Source: Pseudidiomarina sediminum DSM 21906 (lineage in GTDB: Bacteria; Pseudomonadota; Gammaproteobacteria; Enterobacterales; Alteromonadaceae). From it: a stretch of 64,000 nucleotides of DNA. Shown one piece after another: positions 15,061 through 24,028 of this stretch. The stretch spans positions 978,376-1,042,375 of the forward strand of contig NZ_KE383983.1 of the NCBI RefSeq assembly GCF_000423165.1, written 5' to 3'. The notes beneath the pieces are model-generated. The model was given only the letters and a program-made list of their open reading frames with translations. It had not been told where the DNA came from and did not search any database. The position numbers and the translations under genes were made by a program. Positions within the stretch are counted from its first letter, which is position 1, and each line of letters starts with the position of its first letter.

Positions 15061-15581
15061 GCTTTGACATCAAAACACATATACGTGCGATTCACGATTA
15101 TCCGAAACCTGGTATCGTGTTTCGAGATATCACGCCGTTGCTTGCCGATGGCGTAGCTTTTCAGCAGACCATTATGCAACTTGCGGAGCGTTATCGTCCG
15201 TTACAACTCACACGCGTTGTTGGCATTGAAGCCCGCGGGTTTATTTTTGGTACCGCCTTAGCCTATGCGTTGGGCGTTGGTTTCGTCCCTTTGCGCAAGC
15301 CGGGTAAATTACCTGGCAGCACACTCGAACAACGTTATCAATTGGAGTATGGCGAAGATGCGCTGCAAATGCATGATGATGCGCTCACCGCTGATGACCG
15401 AGTGATCATTATTGACGATTTGCTTGCTACTGGTGGCACGGTATTAGCGGCGGTTGATCTCGTCAGACAAACGCAGGCAGAATTGCTCGAGTGCGCTTTT
15501 GTGATCAGTTTGACTGACTTGCCGGGGCCGTCACGACTGCAACGCGCCAAGATCCCGTACTATACCCTGTGCGAATTTTAG
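15057..15581 (+). CDS. apt: Adenine phosphoribosyltransferase
   Basis: A 174-residue purine-salvage enzyme that makes AMP from adenine and PRPP in the cytoplasm. The PRPP-binding motif VIIIDDLLATGGT is near residues 116-128. GIEARGFIFG and the flexible-loop region PLRKPGKLPG are also typical of Apt. Length is normal. The ATG overlaps the stop of the response-regulator gene by 4 bases. It precedes dnaX by 59 bases, the same order (apt-dnaX-ybaB-recR-htpG-adk) as in E. coli. Confidence 0.96.
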   Translation: MSFDIKTHIRAIHDYPKPGIVFRDITPLLADGVAFQQTIMQLAERYRPLQLTRVVGIEARGFIFGTALAYALGVGFVPLRKPGKLPGSTLEQRYQLEYGEDALQMHDDALTADDRVIIIDDLLATGGTVLAAVDLVRQTQAELLECAFVISLTDLPGPSRLQRAKIPYYTLCEF

Positions 15582-15640
15582 GGTAACGTAAGAATCTCGA
15601 TTTATCATCGCCGCAGCATGAGTTCAACAAGGAAGCTAGC

Positions 15641-17767
15641 ATGAGTTATCAGGTGCTCGCCCGTAAATGGCGCCCGCGTAAATTTGCCGAAGTTGTTGGT
15701 CAACAACACGTTCTGAAACCTTTGATGAACGCCTTGGCGACTGGCCGTCTCCACCATGCCTGGTTATTGACTGGCACCCGCGGGGTAGGTAAAACCACCA
15801 TTGCCCGCATTCTGGCGAAAAGCCTAAACTGCGAGAAAGGGATTACCGCTGATCCATGCGGCGAGTGCTCAGCCTGTGTTGCGATTGAACAAGGGCGTTT
15901 CGTCGACTTACTCGAAATTGATGCGGCATCACGAACCAAAGTCGAAGATACCCGTGAAGTGCTTGATAACGTGCAGTACAAACCAACGCACGGGCGCTAT
16001 AAAGTGTACTTAATCGATGAAGTGCACATGTTGTCTCGCCACAGTTTTAATGCCTTACTCAAAACATTGGAAGAGCCACCGGAACATGTGAAGTTCTTAT
16101 TGGCGACCACAGATCCGCAAAAGCTACCAATCACCGTGTTATCACGCTGCCTGCAGTTTAACCTGAAAGCAATGGAGCGCGCGGAAATTGCAACGCATCT
16201 TCAGTACGTGCTTGAACAAGAACAGATTCCTTTTGAAGAAGCGGCCTTGCCTGCGTTAGCGCGTGCCGCGCGCGGCAGTATGCGTGATGCATTGAGTTTG
16301 ACGGACCAGGCGATTGCACAAGGGGAGCAGCAAGTTACGATTGCTGGTGTGCAGCAAATGTTAGGTGCGGTGCCAAGCTTTGAATTGGCGACCTTGCTCG
16401 AGCATGTGTTAACTGGCGACGGTGCGGCACTCCTTGCGAGTTTAGCGCGCGTTGCTGGGCAAGTTCCTGACCTGAGTAGTTTACTCAGCGAAATGCAGAA
16501 TTACGTGCATCAATTGGCGTTGTATCAAGCGGTGCCTGAAGTTGCTGAGACCTTAAACCTCACTAGCGAAGATCAGCAACTCGCACAACAGCTTCCGGCA
16601 GAACTATTGCAAGTGTATTACGATATTTTGGTGCAAGGGCGTCGTGATCTTGATTATGCTGCGGATGTCCGTAGTGGCGTTGAAATGACCCTGTTGCGCT
16701 TGATGGCGTTTCGTCCACAGAAACTTACCTTGGTGGAACGCACGTCAGCGGATACGACGACAGTGACCAAAGTTGCAGCACCAGTTGCAGCACCTGAACC
16801 CGCTCCAGCAGAAACGGAAGCAGAAACAGAAGCCGCCGACTCAGGCGCTGCAGTAACGCCAGATGTCGCGGCTCCCGAAGACACAACTGCAGCTCGTCCT
16901 GACGTTGCACCCGCAGAGGTCACTGAAGAACAGCACTGGCGCAATGATGCGCCGCCAGAGGTTGCAACTGAAGACGTTCCTGCGCCGTCACCTGACCTAG
17001 ATCTTGCATCGCGTGAGCCAGCAGAAATGAGCGAGCCGGTACAACAGGAGCCTGTGGAGGCTCCCGCGGCGGCTGAGACGACGCAAGACACCTTAGCCTC
17101 GCTTTTGGAGACGCGAGCGGTACTTCAGCAAAAAATGCAGCAGGCGAACGAAACGCCGCGCACTGATGTATCACCGCCGCAAAAAAAAAATCCTGAAGCC
17201 ATAGCGCCGCAACAACCGCTTGAAACGACGGCATCAGAGGCTGTGGTTTGTGAGCCTGAGGTTGCGACTGAACCTGAGCCTGCGAGCACGTCAGCCGAGG
17301 TTAGGGAAGCGCCCGTAACTGCGCCCGACGTAACTGCCGCGATGGCTGCACCGACCATCAACCTTGAGATTCCAGCAGAAACGCGTAGCGCCGCCGAAAT
17401 TGATCGTTGGTCTGCGTGGATCGATAACCTTGCCATCGACGGCTTAGCTCGCCAACTGGCGCGCAATAGTGTGCTGGAAAAGAACGATGCAGGTTATGTC
17501 CTCTATGTGCGTGAAGCTTGGCAACATCTAATGAGTGATGGCGCAACCAGTGCGATTCGCGAAGCCTTGCAACAAGCGATGGCGTTAGAAATTGTTGATG
17601 TGGGCTTGAAAAATACGCCGCAGCCCACACCTTTTGAAATACAACAAGCCATTGACGCCCAACGATTGGCGCAGGCGAAGCAGCGCTTAGCGGAAGATCC
17701 ATTAGCGCTAGCGTTACAACAGCAATTTGGTGCTGAGCTTGATGATAGCTCGGTGCAACCGCTTTAA
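15641..17767 (+). CDS. dnaX: DNA polymerase III subunits tau and gamma
   Basis: The 708-residue tau subunit of the clamp loader. The AAA+ domain shows Walker A GTRGVGKTT (about 45-53), a zinc module with Cys64, Cys73, Cys76 and Cys79, and Walker B LIDEVHML. Domain III ends near residue 370. An Ala/Pro/Glu-rich linker spans about 375-580 and is longer than in E. coli (643 residues in all). The C-terminal domain that contacts polymerase alpha starts near ETRSAAEIDRW. An A10 tract falls at codons 514-517 in the linker; a -1 slip there stops two codons later and would make a gamma-like protein. GGAAG lies upstream of the ATG. Confidence 0.97.
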   Translation: MSYQVLARKWRPRKFAEVVGQQHVLKPLMNALATGRLHHAWLLTGTRGVGKTTIARILAKSLNCEKGITADPCGECSACVAIEQGRFVDLLEIDAASRTKVEDTREVLDNVQYKPTHGRYKVYLIDEVHMLSRHSFNALLKTLEEPPEHVKFLLATTDPQKLPITVLSRCLQFNLKAMERAEIATHLQYVLEQEQIPFEEAALPALARAARGSMRDALSLTDQAIAQGEQQVTIAGVQQMLGAVPSFELATLLEHVLTGDGAALLASLARVAGQVPDLSSLLSEMQNYVHQLALYQAVPEVAETLNLTSEDQQLAQQLPAELLQVYYDILVQGRRDLDYAADVRSGVEMTLLRLMAFRPQKLTLVERTSADTTTVTKVAAPVAAPEPAPAETEAETEAADSGAAVTPDVAAPEDTTAARPDVAPAEVTEEQHWRNDAPPEVATEDVPAPSPDLDLASREPAEMSEPVQQEPVEAPAAAETTQDTLASLLETRAVLQQKMQQANETPRTDVSPPQKKNPEAIAPQQPLETTASEAVVCEPEVATEPEPASTSAEVREAPVTAPDVTAAMAAPTINLEIPAETRSAAEIDRWSAWIDNLAIDGLARQLARNSVLEKNDAGYVLYVREAWQHLMSDGATSAIREALQQAMALEIVDVGLKNTPQPTPFEIQQAIDAQRLAQAKQRLAEDPLALALQQQFGAELDDSSVQPL
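17181..17196 (+). promoter_or_regulatory. Candidate slippery A10 tract for gamma-subunit production in dnaX
   Basis: Ten consecutive A (17181-17190) are read in frame 0 as CAA AAA AAA AAT. A -1 slip reads AAA TCC TGA and ends at 17196, giving a product of about 518 residues without the polymerase-binding C-terminus. A +1 slip also stops, at TAG 17202-17204. E. coli dnaX uses A AAA AAG with a stop one codon later, and Thermus dnaX uses transcript slippage on an A9 run. Either mechanism could act here; a nearby stimulatory hairpin is not evident. Confidence 0.6.
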
Positions 17768-17791
17768 TTGATTGATTACAACGAGGTCGTT

Positions 17792-18121
17792 ATGTTTAAA
17801 GGTGGATTGGGAAATATGATGAAGCAGGCGCAGCAAATGCAAGAGCGCATGCAAAAAGCCCAAGATGAAATCGCCCAGTTAGAAGTTACGGGTGAAGCAG
17901 GAGCTGGTATGGTGAAAGTGACCATGCTTGGCAATCACAACGTGCGTCGCGTGCATATCGATCCAAGTTTAATGGAAGACGACGATCAAGAAATGTTGGA
18001 AGACTTGATTGCTGCTGCAATCAATGATGCGGTACGTCGTGTCGAGCAAACCACGAAAGAGCGCATGGCGGAAGTGACTGGTGGAATGAATCTTCCGCCG
18101 GGCATGAAAATGCCGTTTTAA
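17792..18121 (+). CDS. ybaB: YbaB/EbfC family nucleoid-associated protein
   Basis: A 109-residue small DNA-binding protein. It starts [17 protein letters not shown], followed by a helical region and the [16 protein letters not shown] strand region typical of YbaB/EbfC dimers, and ends with the Pro/Met-rich tail LPPGMKMPF. It is usually found between dnaX and recR, as here. The ATG at 17792 follows GAGG and matches the family start; a TTG at 17768 would add 8 unrelated residues. It is thought to organise the nucleoid and affect gene expression. Confidence 0.95.
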   Translation: MFKGGLGNMMKQAQQMQERMQKAQDEIAQLEVTGEAGAGMVKVTMLGNHNVRRVHIDPSLMEDDDQEMLEDLIAAAINDAVRRVEQTTKERMAEVTGGMNLPPGMKMPF

Positions 18122-18142
18122 GGTGAAGTGAGAGCAACGACC

Positions 18143-18751
18143 ATGCGCTTAAGCCCAGCCATCACAGAGTTGATCCGCGCACTGCGTATTTTGCCCGGGG
18201 TCGGGCCTAAGTCGGCACAGCGCATGGCGTTTCAGATTTTGGAGCGTCAGCGTGAAGGTGGCGCGGAATTGGCACACGCACTTACCACGGCCATTGAGAA
18301 AGTAGGGCATTGTGAGGTTTGTCGCACCCTAACTGAGCAGTCGGTGTGTGAGCTTTGTGCGGATGAACAGCGACGCGACTCTGGATTATTGTGCATTGTC
18401 GAAACCCCGGCAGATGTACTGGCGATTGAGCAAACGGGCCAGTTCCAAGGTTGCTACTTTGTCTTAATGGGGCATTTGTCACCACTCGATGGCATTGGTC
18501 CCGATGCCATCGGTTTAGACAAGCTTGCCGAGCGTCTGGCGAGCGAAGCTATCACAGAGATTATTTTAGCGACAAATCCCACCATCGAGGGGGAAGCCAC
18601 GGCCCATTATATTGCTGAAATTGCCCGTCAGCAGGGTATCGCCACCTCACGTATTGCCCACGGTGTACCTGTCGGCGGTGAACTCGAGTACGTCGACCAA
18701 GCAACCCTAGGTCATGCCTTTAGCGGTCGTAAACGCGTCGAATTGGATTGA
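18143..18751 (+). CDS. recR: Recombination mediator protein RecR
   Basis: A 202-residue protein that works with RecF and RecO to load RecA on gapped DNA. The N-terminal helix-hairpin-helix is [15 protein letters not shown] zinc finger with four Cys follows (CEVC near residue 57 and CELC about 15 residues on), then a Toprim domain with [13 protein letters not shown]. The ATG at 18143 gives the family start ([11 protein letters not shown]) and a length equal to E. coli RecR (201). An in-frame GTG at 18128 is an alternative with its own AAGG. It is cotranscribed with ybaB. Confidence 0.96.
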   Translation: MRLSPAITELIRALRILPGVGPKSAQRMAFQILERQREGGAELAHALTTAIEKVGHCEVCRTLTEQSVCELCADEQRRDSGLLCIVETPADVLAIEQTGQFQGCYFVLMGHLSPLDGIGPDAIGLDKLAERLASEAITEIILATNPTIEGEATAHYIAEIARQQGIATSRIAHGVPVGGELEYVDQATLGHAFSGRKRVELD

Positions 18752-18759
18752 AATTAAGT

Positions 18760-18789
18760 CTTGAAATGACTTAGAACGTCCCCATCTTT
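18760..18789 (+). promoter_or_regulatory. Heat-shock (sigma32) promoter of htpG
   Basis: CTTGAAA (18760-18766) and CCCATCTTT (18781-18789) are separated by 14 bases and match the sigma32 consensus CTTGAAA-N13/14-CCCATnT almost exactly. The predicted start is about 30-40 bases before the htpG ATG. This fits the known heat induction of htpG. Confidence 0.85.
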
Positions 18790-18826
18790 GCCATAGTGTT
18801 ATCAACAAGCGTTAGGAGAGATCACT

Positions 18827-20728
18827 ATGGCGGAGACCCGTCAAGCTGAAACCCATGGTTTTCAAACTGAGGTGAAGCAGTTGCTTCATCTGATGATTCA
18901 TTCGCTCTATTCCAACAAGGAAATTTTCTTACGTGAGCTGGTATCCAATGCTTCGGATGCGGCGGATAAGTTGCGCTTTAAAGCGTTGAGCGACAGCGCT
19001 TTACTTGGCGACGACGCTGAGCTCTTTGTGCGTGTGAGCGCCGACAAAGACGCCGGAACGATTACCATCAGCGACAATGGTATTGGGATGACACGAGACG
19101 AAGTCATGACCAACTTAGGTACCATTGCGAAATCGGGTACCGCCGACTTCTTCAGTAAGCTTTCAGGCGACGAAGCCAAAGACAGCCGTTTGATCGGTCA
19201 GTTTGGCGTCGGTTTTTATTCGGCCTTTATTGTTGCCGACAGTGTTACCGTGCGCACACGCGCAGCTGGCGTAGCTGCCAACGAGGCGGTTGAATGGCAT
19301 TCAAAAGGCGAGGGCGAGTTTGACCTACGTGCCATTGAGAAAGCGCAGCGCGGCACCGACATCATTCTCCACGTTCGTGACGATGCGAAAGAGTTCGTCG
19401 ACGAGTTCCGTTTGCGTGGCATCATTACCAAGTATTCGGATCACTTGAGCATTCCAGTGCAAATGCCAGAGCGTGATGACGATGGCAAATTGACTGAGTG
19501 GCAAGCTGTGAACTCAGGTCAAGCGCTGTGGACCCGCGAAAAAAGCGACATTAGCGACGACGAATATAAAGAATTCTACAAAACGATTGCCCATGACTTT
19601 GAAGATCCTCTGTTGTGGAGTCACAACAAAGTGGAAGGGACGCAGGAATATACCAGCTTGTTGTACATTCCCAAGCGTGCGCCGTGGGACTTGTGGAACC
19701 GCGATCAGCAGCACGGCATTAAGTTGTATGTAAAACGCGTATTCATTATGGATGACGCGCAGCAATTAATGCCAAGTTATTTGCGCTTTGTGCGTGGTTT
19801 GATGGACTCGAATGACCTACCTCTGAACGTTTCACGTGAAATTTTGCAAGACAACAAAATTACCCGTGCAATGCGTAGCGGCAGCACCAAAAAAGTGTTG
19901 AGCTTGTTGAGTAAGTTGGCCAAAGACAAACCTGAAGACTATCAAGAGTTCTGGAATACCTTTGGTACTGTCTTGAAAGAAGGCCCGGCTGAGGACCATG
20001 CCAACCAAGAGAAAATCGCAAGCTTACTGCGTTTTGCCTCGACCCATGAAGACAATGCCGAAGCAACGGTGAGCTTAGATGCGTACATTGAACGCATGCC
20101 TGAGCAGCAGGACAAAATTTACTACATTGTTGCGGATAGCTATGAAGCTGCGCGTGACAACCCTGCGTTGGAGATTTTCCGCAAGAAAGGGGTTGAAGTA
20201 TTATTGCTGTCTGAGCGGATTGACGAGTGGTTGATGAGCCATCTCACCGAATACAAAGAAAAAGCATTCCAAAGTGTTACCCGTGGTGATCTCGATTTGG
20301 GTGACTTGGAAGATGATGCAGCGAAGCAGCAGCAAGAAGAACTGGAAAACGCCTTTAAGGATCAAGCTGAGCGTTTCAGCAACGCTTTGGGCGACAAGGT
20401 AAAATCAGTGCGAGCTACGCATCGTCTGACCAGTTCACCAGCGTGTATTGTCACCGATGATAATGACATGAGCACACAAATGGCAAAACTGATGGAAGCT
20501 GCGGGTCAAAAAGTGCCAGAAACCAAGTACATTTTTGAGATTAACCCGGAGCACGCGTTGGTGCAGCAGGTGGTTGCGCTTGAGGATGAAGACAAGTTTG
20601 CCGAGTGGGCGCAACTGTTGTTGGACCAAGCAACCTTAGCCGAACGGGGCAGCCTAAAAGACCCTGCGCAGTTTGTTGGACGTTTGAATCGTCTGATGAT
20701 GGAATTAACCAACGGTAAGTTGAGTTAG
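18827..20728 (+). CDS. htpG: Hsp90-family molecular chaperone HtpG
   Basis: A 633-residue bacterial Hsp90. The N-terminal GHKL ATPase domain shows [22 protein letters not shown] and [11 protein letters not shown], the ATP-lid and glycine motifs. The middle domain contains [11 protein letters not shown], including the catalytic-loop Arg. The C-terminal dimerisation region begins near residue 510. Length matches E. coli HtpG (624). It has its own sigma32 promoter, and AGGAGAG precedes the ATG. Confidence 0.98.
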   Translation: MAETRQAETHGFQTEVKQLLHLMIHSLYSNKEIFLRELVSNASDAADKLRFKALSDSALLGDDAELFVRVSADKDAGTITISDNGIGMTRDEVMTNLGTIAKSGTADFFSKLSGDEAKDSRLIGQFGVGFYSAFIVADSVTVRTRAAGVAANEAVEWHSKGEGEFDLRAIEKAQRGTDIILHVRDDAKEFVDEFRLRGIITKYSDHLSIPVQMPERDDDGKLTEWQAVNSGQALWTREKSDISDDEYKEFYKTIAHDFEDPLLWSHNKVEGTQEYTSLLYIPKRAPWDLWNRDQQHGIKLYVKRVFIMDDAQQLMPSYLRFVRGLMDSNDLPLNVSREILQDNKITRAMRSGSTKKVLSLLSKLAKDKPEDYQEFWNTFGTVLKEGPAEDHANQEKIASLLRFASTHEDNAEATVSLDAYIERMPEQQDKIYYIVADSYEAARDNPALEIFRKKGVEVLLLSERIDEWLMSHLTEYKEKAFQSVTRGDLDLGDLEDDAAKQQQEELENAFKDQAERFSNALGDKVKSVRATHRLTSSPACIVTDDNDMSTQMAKLMEAAGQKVPETKYIFEINPEHALVQQVVALEDEDKFAEWAQLLLDQATLAERGSLKDPAQFVGRLNRLMMELTNGKLS

Positions 20729-20744
20729 TTTTAGCGTCGAAACA

Positions 20745-20802
20745 GCTTTACAAAATACTGAGCATTGTCGACCAAAGTTGGCAATGCTCGGACTTGTAAA
20801 GC
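20745..20802. other. Nested inverted repeat between htpG and adk
   Basis: Outer arms GCTTTACAA (20745-20753) and TTGTAAAGC (20794-20802) are perfectly complementary and enclose inner arms GAGCATTG (20760-20767) and CAATGCTC (20782-20789), also perfect. The RNA would fold into a 17-base-pair interrupted hairpin with a 14-base loop. There is no T-run, so it is not an ordinary terminator. It could be an mRNA-processing or stability element, or a palindromic repeat of the BIME type. Confidence 0.6.
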
Positions 20803-20873
20803 ACGCCGCTAGGGGGTAAAGTTCGACCTAATTACAACAACGCTAACCAGATACAATTAGGAAAGAGGTTTAG

Positions 20874-21518
<645 letters not shown>

Positions 21519-21543
21519 CCCTGGCGCGTTGCAGATGCTTTTC

Positions 21544-21571
21544 AAAAAACCCACCTTGCGTGGGTTTTTTT
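21544..21571 (+). terminator. Rho-independent terminator after adk
   Basis: The stem AAAAAACCCAC/GTGGGTTTTTT (21544-21554 with 21560-21570) has a 5-base loop and a T-run. The next gene starts 28 bases on with its own AAGGAG. Confidence 0.85.
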
Positions 21572-21598
21572 ATGCCGTCGACACTAAGGAGAATAATA

Positions 21599-22003
21599 AT
21601 GATGGTCGAACTACCTATTACACTGATGTATGCCGGTTTACTTGGCTTACTTTATTTTGTCTTATCGGTGGGCGTGATCCGCTTGCGTTGGCGCGACCGC
21701 GTTGGCATTGGGGCCGGTGATTCAAAAGATTTAAAAGTGGCCATTCGGGTGCATGCGAACTTTGCTGAGTACGTGCCCTTACAAGTACTGTTTCTCGCCT
21801 TGATGGAACTCAGTGGTGCCAGCACGCTCTTGTTGCATGCGCTCGGCGGTTTATTGTTTATTGCGCGTGTTTGTCATCCGATTGGCATGCACATGACCGT
21901 AGGGCCTTCACTGCCGCGTATGGTTGGGATGGGCGGTACCTTTATCGTGCTGTTGTTACAAGCAGGGTATTTGATTGGCTATGGAGTGATGGCACAGTTA
22001 TGA
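21599..22003 (+). CDS. MAPEG family membrane protein
   Basis: A 134-residue integral membrane protein with four hydrophobic helices (about 6-26, 55-72, 77-93 and 108-128). The segment RVHANFAEYVPLQVLF matches the MAPEG signature (membrane-associated proteins in eicosanoid and glutathione metabolism), close to the E. coli YecN group. These bacterial members are presumed glutathione-dependent, but their substrates are mostly unknown. AAGGAG lies 7 bases before the ATG at 21599, and an adjacent ATG at 21602 is equally placed. It overlaps the hydrolase gene by 4 bases. Confidence 0.85.
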   Translation: MMVELPITLMYAGLLGLLYFVLSVGVIRLRWRDRVGIGAGDSKDLKVAIRVHANFAEYVPLQVLFLALMELSGASTLLLHALGGLLFIARVCHPIGMHMTVGPSLPRMVGMGGTFIVLLLQAGYLIGYGVMAQL

Positions 22004-22812
22004 CGCAGGCATTACTCCAAGGTGTGCACCGTTTTGGCAACCCTGAAGGGGCCAAACTGGTGTTGTTGCACAGCTCACAAAGCAATACTGGTCAATGGCG
22101 CGCGCTGATTCAGGCACTACAGAACGACTTCGATTGTATTGGCGTGGATTTACTCGGCTACGGCAGTGCGCCGAAGGCAGATCTAGCCAAAGGCGAAGCC
22201 TTTCGTTTTGAAGACGAATTGACGCGTGTGGTTGAGGGCGTCAAAGGCCTTATCGGTACCCAACCGATCGCCTTAGTCGGCCATTCATATGGCGGTGCCT
22301 TGGCGTTAAAAATGGCCTTCGAACAGCACCTCGATGTACGTGCGTTGGCGATGTTTGAGCCGGTCGCATTTCATTTACTGGAGGCCGACGAACCGGCGCG
22401 TGTAGAAATTGAAGCAATTGCGGCGCAAATGCACCAACACGATGCGCTCGCTGCAACCACAGCCTTTGTTGATTATTGGAACTTCCCTGGCTTTTTCGCC
22501 GGGCTGCCGGCAAAAATGCAACAGTTGATGGCGTCGCAAGCGAGCAAAGTTGCGTTGGATTTTGCTGCTTTGATGGGCGAGCCGCACGCACCAAGTGCTT
22601 ATCAGCAGATGAACCTACCGGTATTGCTGTTGACCGGCAGTCACACACAACAAAGTGCGAAGCGCGTCGCAGTACAACTGTTACAAGTGCTGCCAAAGGT
22701 TGACCATCAGCAGTTGGATTGTGGTCACATGGGGCCATTGACGCATCCGCAGTTGGTGAATCCACTGCTGATCGCGTTCTTGCATCAGCACAAGGACGCA
22801 CTACGTGTCTGA
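22000..22812 (+). CDS. Alpha/beta-fold hydrolase
   Basis: A 270-residue cytoplasmic alpha/beta hydrolase. The nucleophile elbow is GHSYGG with Ser96. The oxyanion region is LLHSSQSNTGQW, and the catalytic His is probably in DCGHMGPLTHP near residue 247. The substrate is not evident. The ATG overlaps the MAPEG stop (ATGA), and the gene's end overlaps the start of the cysteine desulfurase by 8 bases, so three unlike genes are translationally coupled. An in-frame start at 21871 inside the MAPEG gene is rejected. Confidence 0.85.
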   Translation: MTQALLQGVHRFGNPEGAKLVLLHSSQSNTGQWRALIQALQNDFDCIGVDLLGYGSAPKADLAKGEAFRFEDELTRVVEGVKGLIGTQPIALVGHSYGGALALKMAFEQHLDVRALAMFEPVAFHLLEADEPARVEIEAIAAQMHQHDALAATTAFVDYWNFPGFFAGLPAKMQQLMASQASKVALDFAALMGEPHAPSAYQQMNLPVLLLTGSHTQQSAKRVAVQLLQVLPKVDHQQLDCGHMGPLTHPQLVNPLLIAFLHQHKDALRV

Positions 22813-24016
22813 TTTCCTTGCGCCGCGTGCTGAGTTTGCGTTGTTTCGTGAGCAACCGGAATTGGTTTACCTCGATAGTGCTGCGAGTTATCAAGTCCCC
22901 GATGCCGTGCTCCAGCGTTTTGTTAGCTACTACCAGCAGCAACATGCCAATGCCCATCGAGGGAGCTATCCGTTAGCGCAGCGTGCAACTGCACTGCTGG
23001 AGGGCGCCCGGACAGAAATTGCGGCGTGGATCGGCGCAGGCGCTGACGAGGTGGTGTTTACCTCTGGCGCAACGCAAAGCTTTAATATGTTGGCGCAGGG
23101 GTTGCAACTGGACTGGCAAGCCGGTGATGAGATTGTCCTCTCACGCGCTGAGCATCACGCCAACCTGTTGCCGTGGCAACGACTAGCAGAACAACATCAA
23201 CTGAAGTTACGTTGGCTCGATCTTGATCCGGTGCGCGGTACTTTGACCGACGCTTGGACCGATGTTATTGGCCCGCGTTGTAAACTTGTCGCGGTAACCC
23301 TCGCCAGCAATGTGACTGGCCAACGCTTACCGGTGCGTGCCATATGTCAACGCGCGCATGCCGTTGGCGCGGTGTGTGTCGTTGATGCTGCGCAAGCTGT
23401 GGCCAGCGTGGCAATTGACGTTGCCGCCCTGGAATGTGACGCGTTGACGTTCTCAGCCCATAAAATGTATGGCGTGACTGGCTGCGGTGTGTTGTACCTG
23501 CGTCAGTCATTGCAAGCACGTTTAGCGCCCACGCTACTTGGTGGCGGCATGGTTACTACGGTGACGAGCAGTACCAGTGAGTGGCAAACTAATCTCCATC
23601 GCTTCGAGGCCGGTACGCCAAACACGGCTGCGATAGTGACCTGCCAAGCAGCGATGCAATGGCTCGAGCAACAGCGTCAAGCTGGTTTAAAGGACTACTT
23701 GCAACAGCTGGCGCAGGAGCTGCGTCAACAACTGACCAAGCGTCCTTGGTTAACGCTACTGCCGCAAAGTGACGATGGGCTCGCGCTGGTAAGTTTTTAC
23801 AGCGAGGCGGTGCACGCGTTTGATTTAGCCACCTTTTTGGCGGAAGCAGGCATTGCTGTACGCGCCGGAAGTCATTGCGCGCAACCTTTATTACGTGATT
23901 GGGGCCATGAAGCGGTGGTCAGAGTGTCCTTCGCAGCCTATAATACCCGGCTTGATTCGATGCGCCTCTGTGAAGCGCTCGATGAAGCTTACCACTTGTT
24001 TGTCAATCCTGATTAA
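22805..24016 (+). CDS. csdA: CsdA/SufS-type cysteine desulfurase
   Basis: A 403-residue PLP enzyme of the class V aminotransferase fold that removes sulfur from cysteine for Fe-S cluster or other sulfur-transfer pathways. The PLP Lys is Lys220 in TFSAHKMYG, with EHHANLLPW and VVDAAQAV as PLP-contact segments. The persulfide Cys is Cys358 in RAGSHCAQP, the group II (CsdA/SufS) pattern. It starts at GTG 22805, overlapping the hydrolase gene. No SufE/CsdE partner is adjacent, so its acceptor must be encoded elsewhere. Confidence 0.87.
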   Translation: MSDFLAPRAEFALFREQPELVYLDSAASYQVPDAVLQRFVSYYQQQHANAHRGSYPLAQRATALLEGARTEIAAWIGAGADEVVFTSGATQSFNMLAQGLQLDWQAGDEIVLSRAEHHANLLPWQRLAEQHQLKLRWLDLDPVRGTLTDAWTDVIGPRCKLVAVTLASNVTGQRLPVRAICQRAHAVGAVCVVDAAQAVASVAIDVAALECDALTFSAHKMYGVTGCGVLYLRQSLQARLAPTLLGGGMVTTVTSSTSEWQTNLHRFEAGTPNTAAIVTCQAAMQWLEQQRQAGLKDYLQQLAQELRQQLTKRPWLTLLPQSDDGLALVSFYSEAVHAFDLATFLAEAGIAVRAGSHCAQPLLRDWGHEAVVRVSFAAYNTRLDSMRLCEALDEAYHLFVNPD

Positions 24017-24028
24017 GAGACGTTCTGG

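Noticed and set aside
17236-17260. Possible stimulatory hairpin downstream of the dnaX A10 tract
   Set aside because: The stem is only 5 base pairs and lies about 45 bases after the tract, too far for a classical -1 frameshift stimulator.
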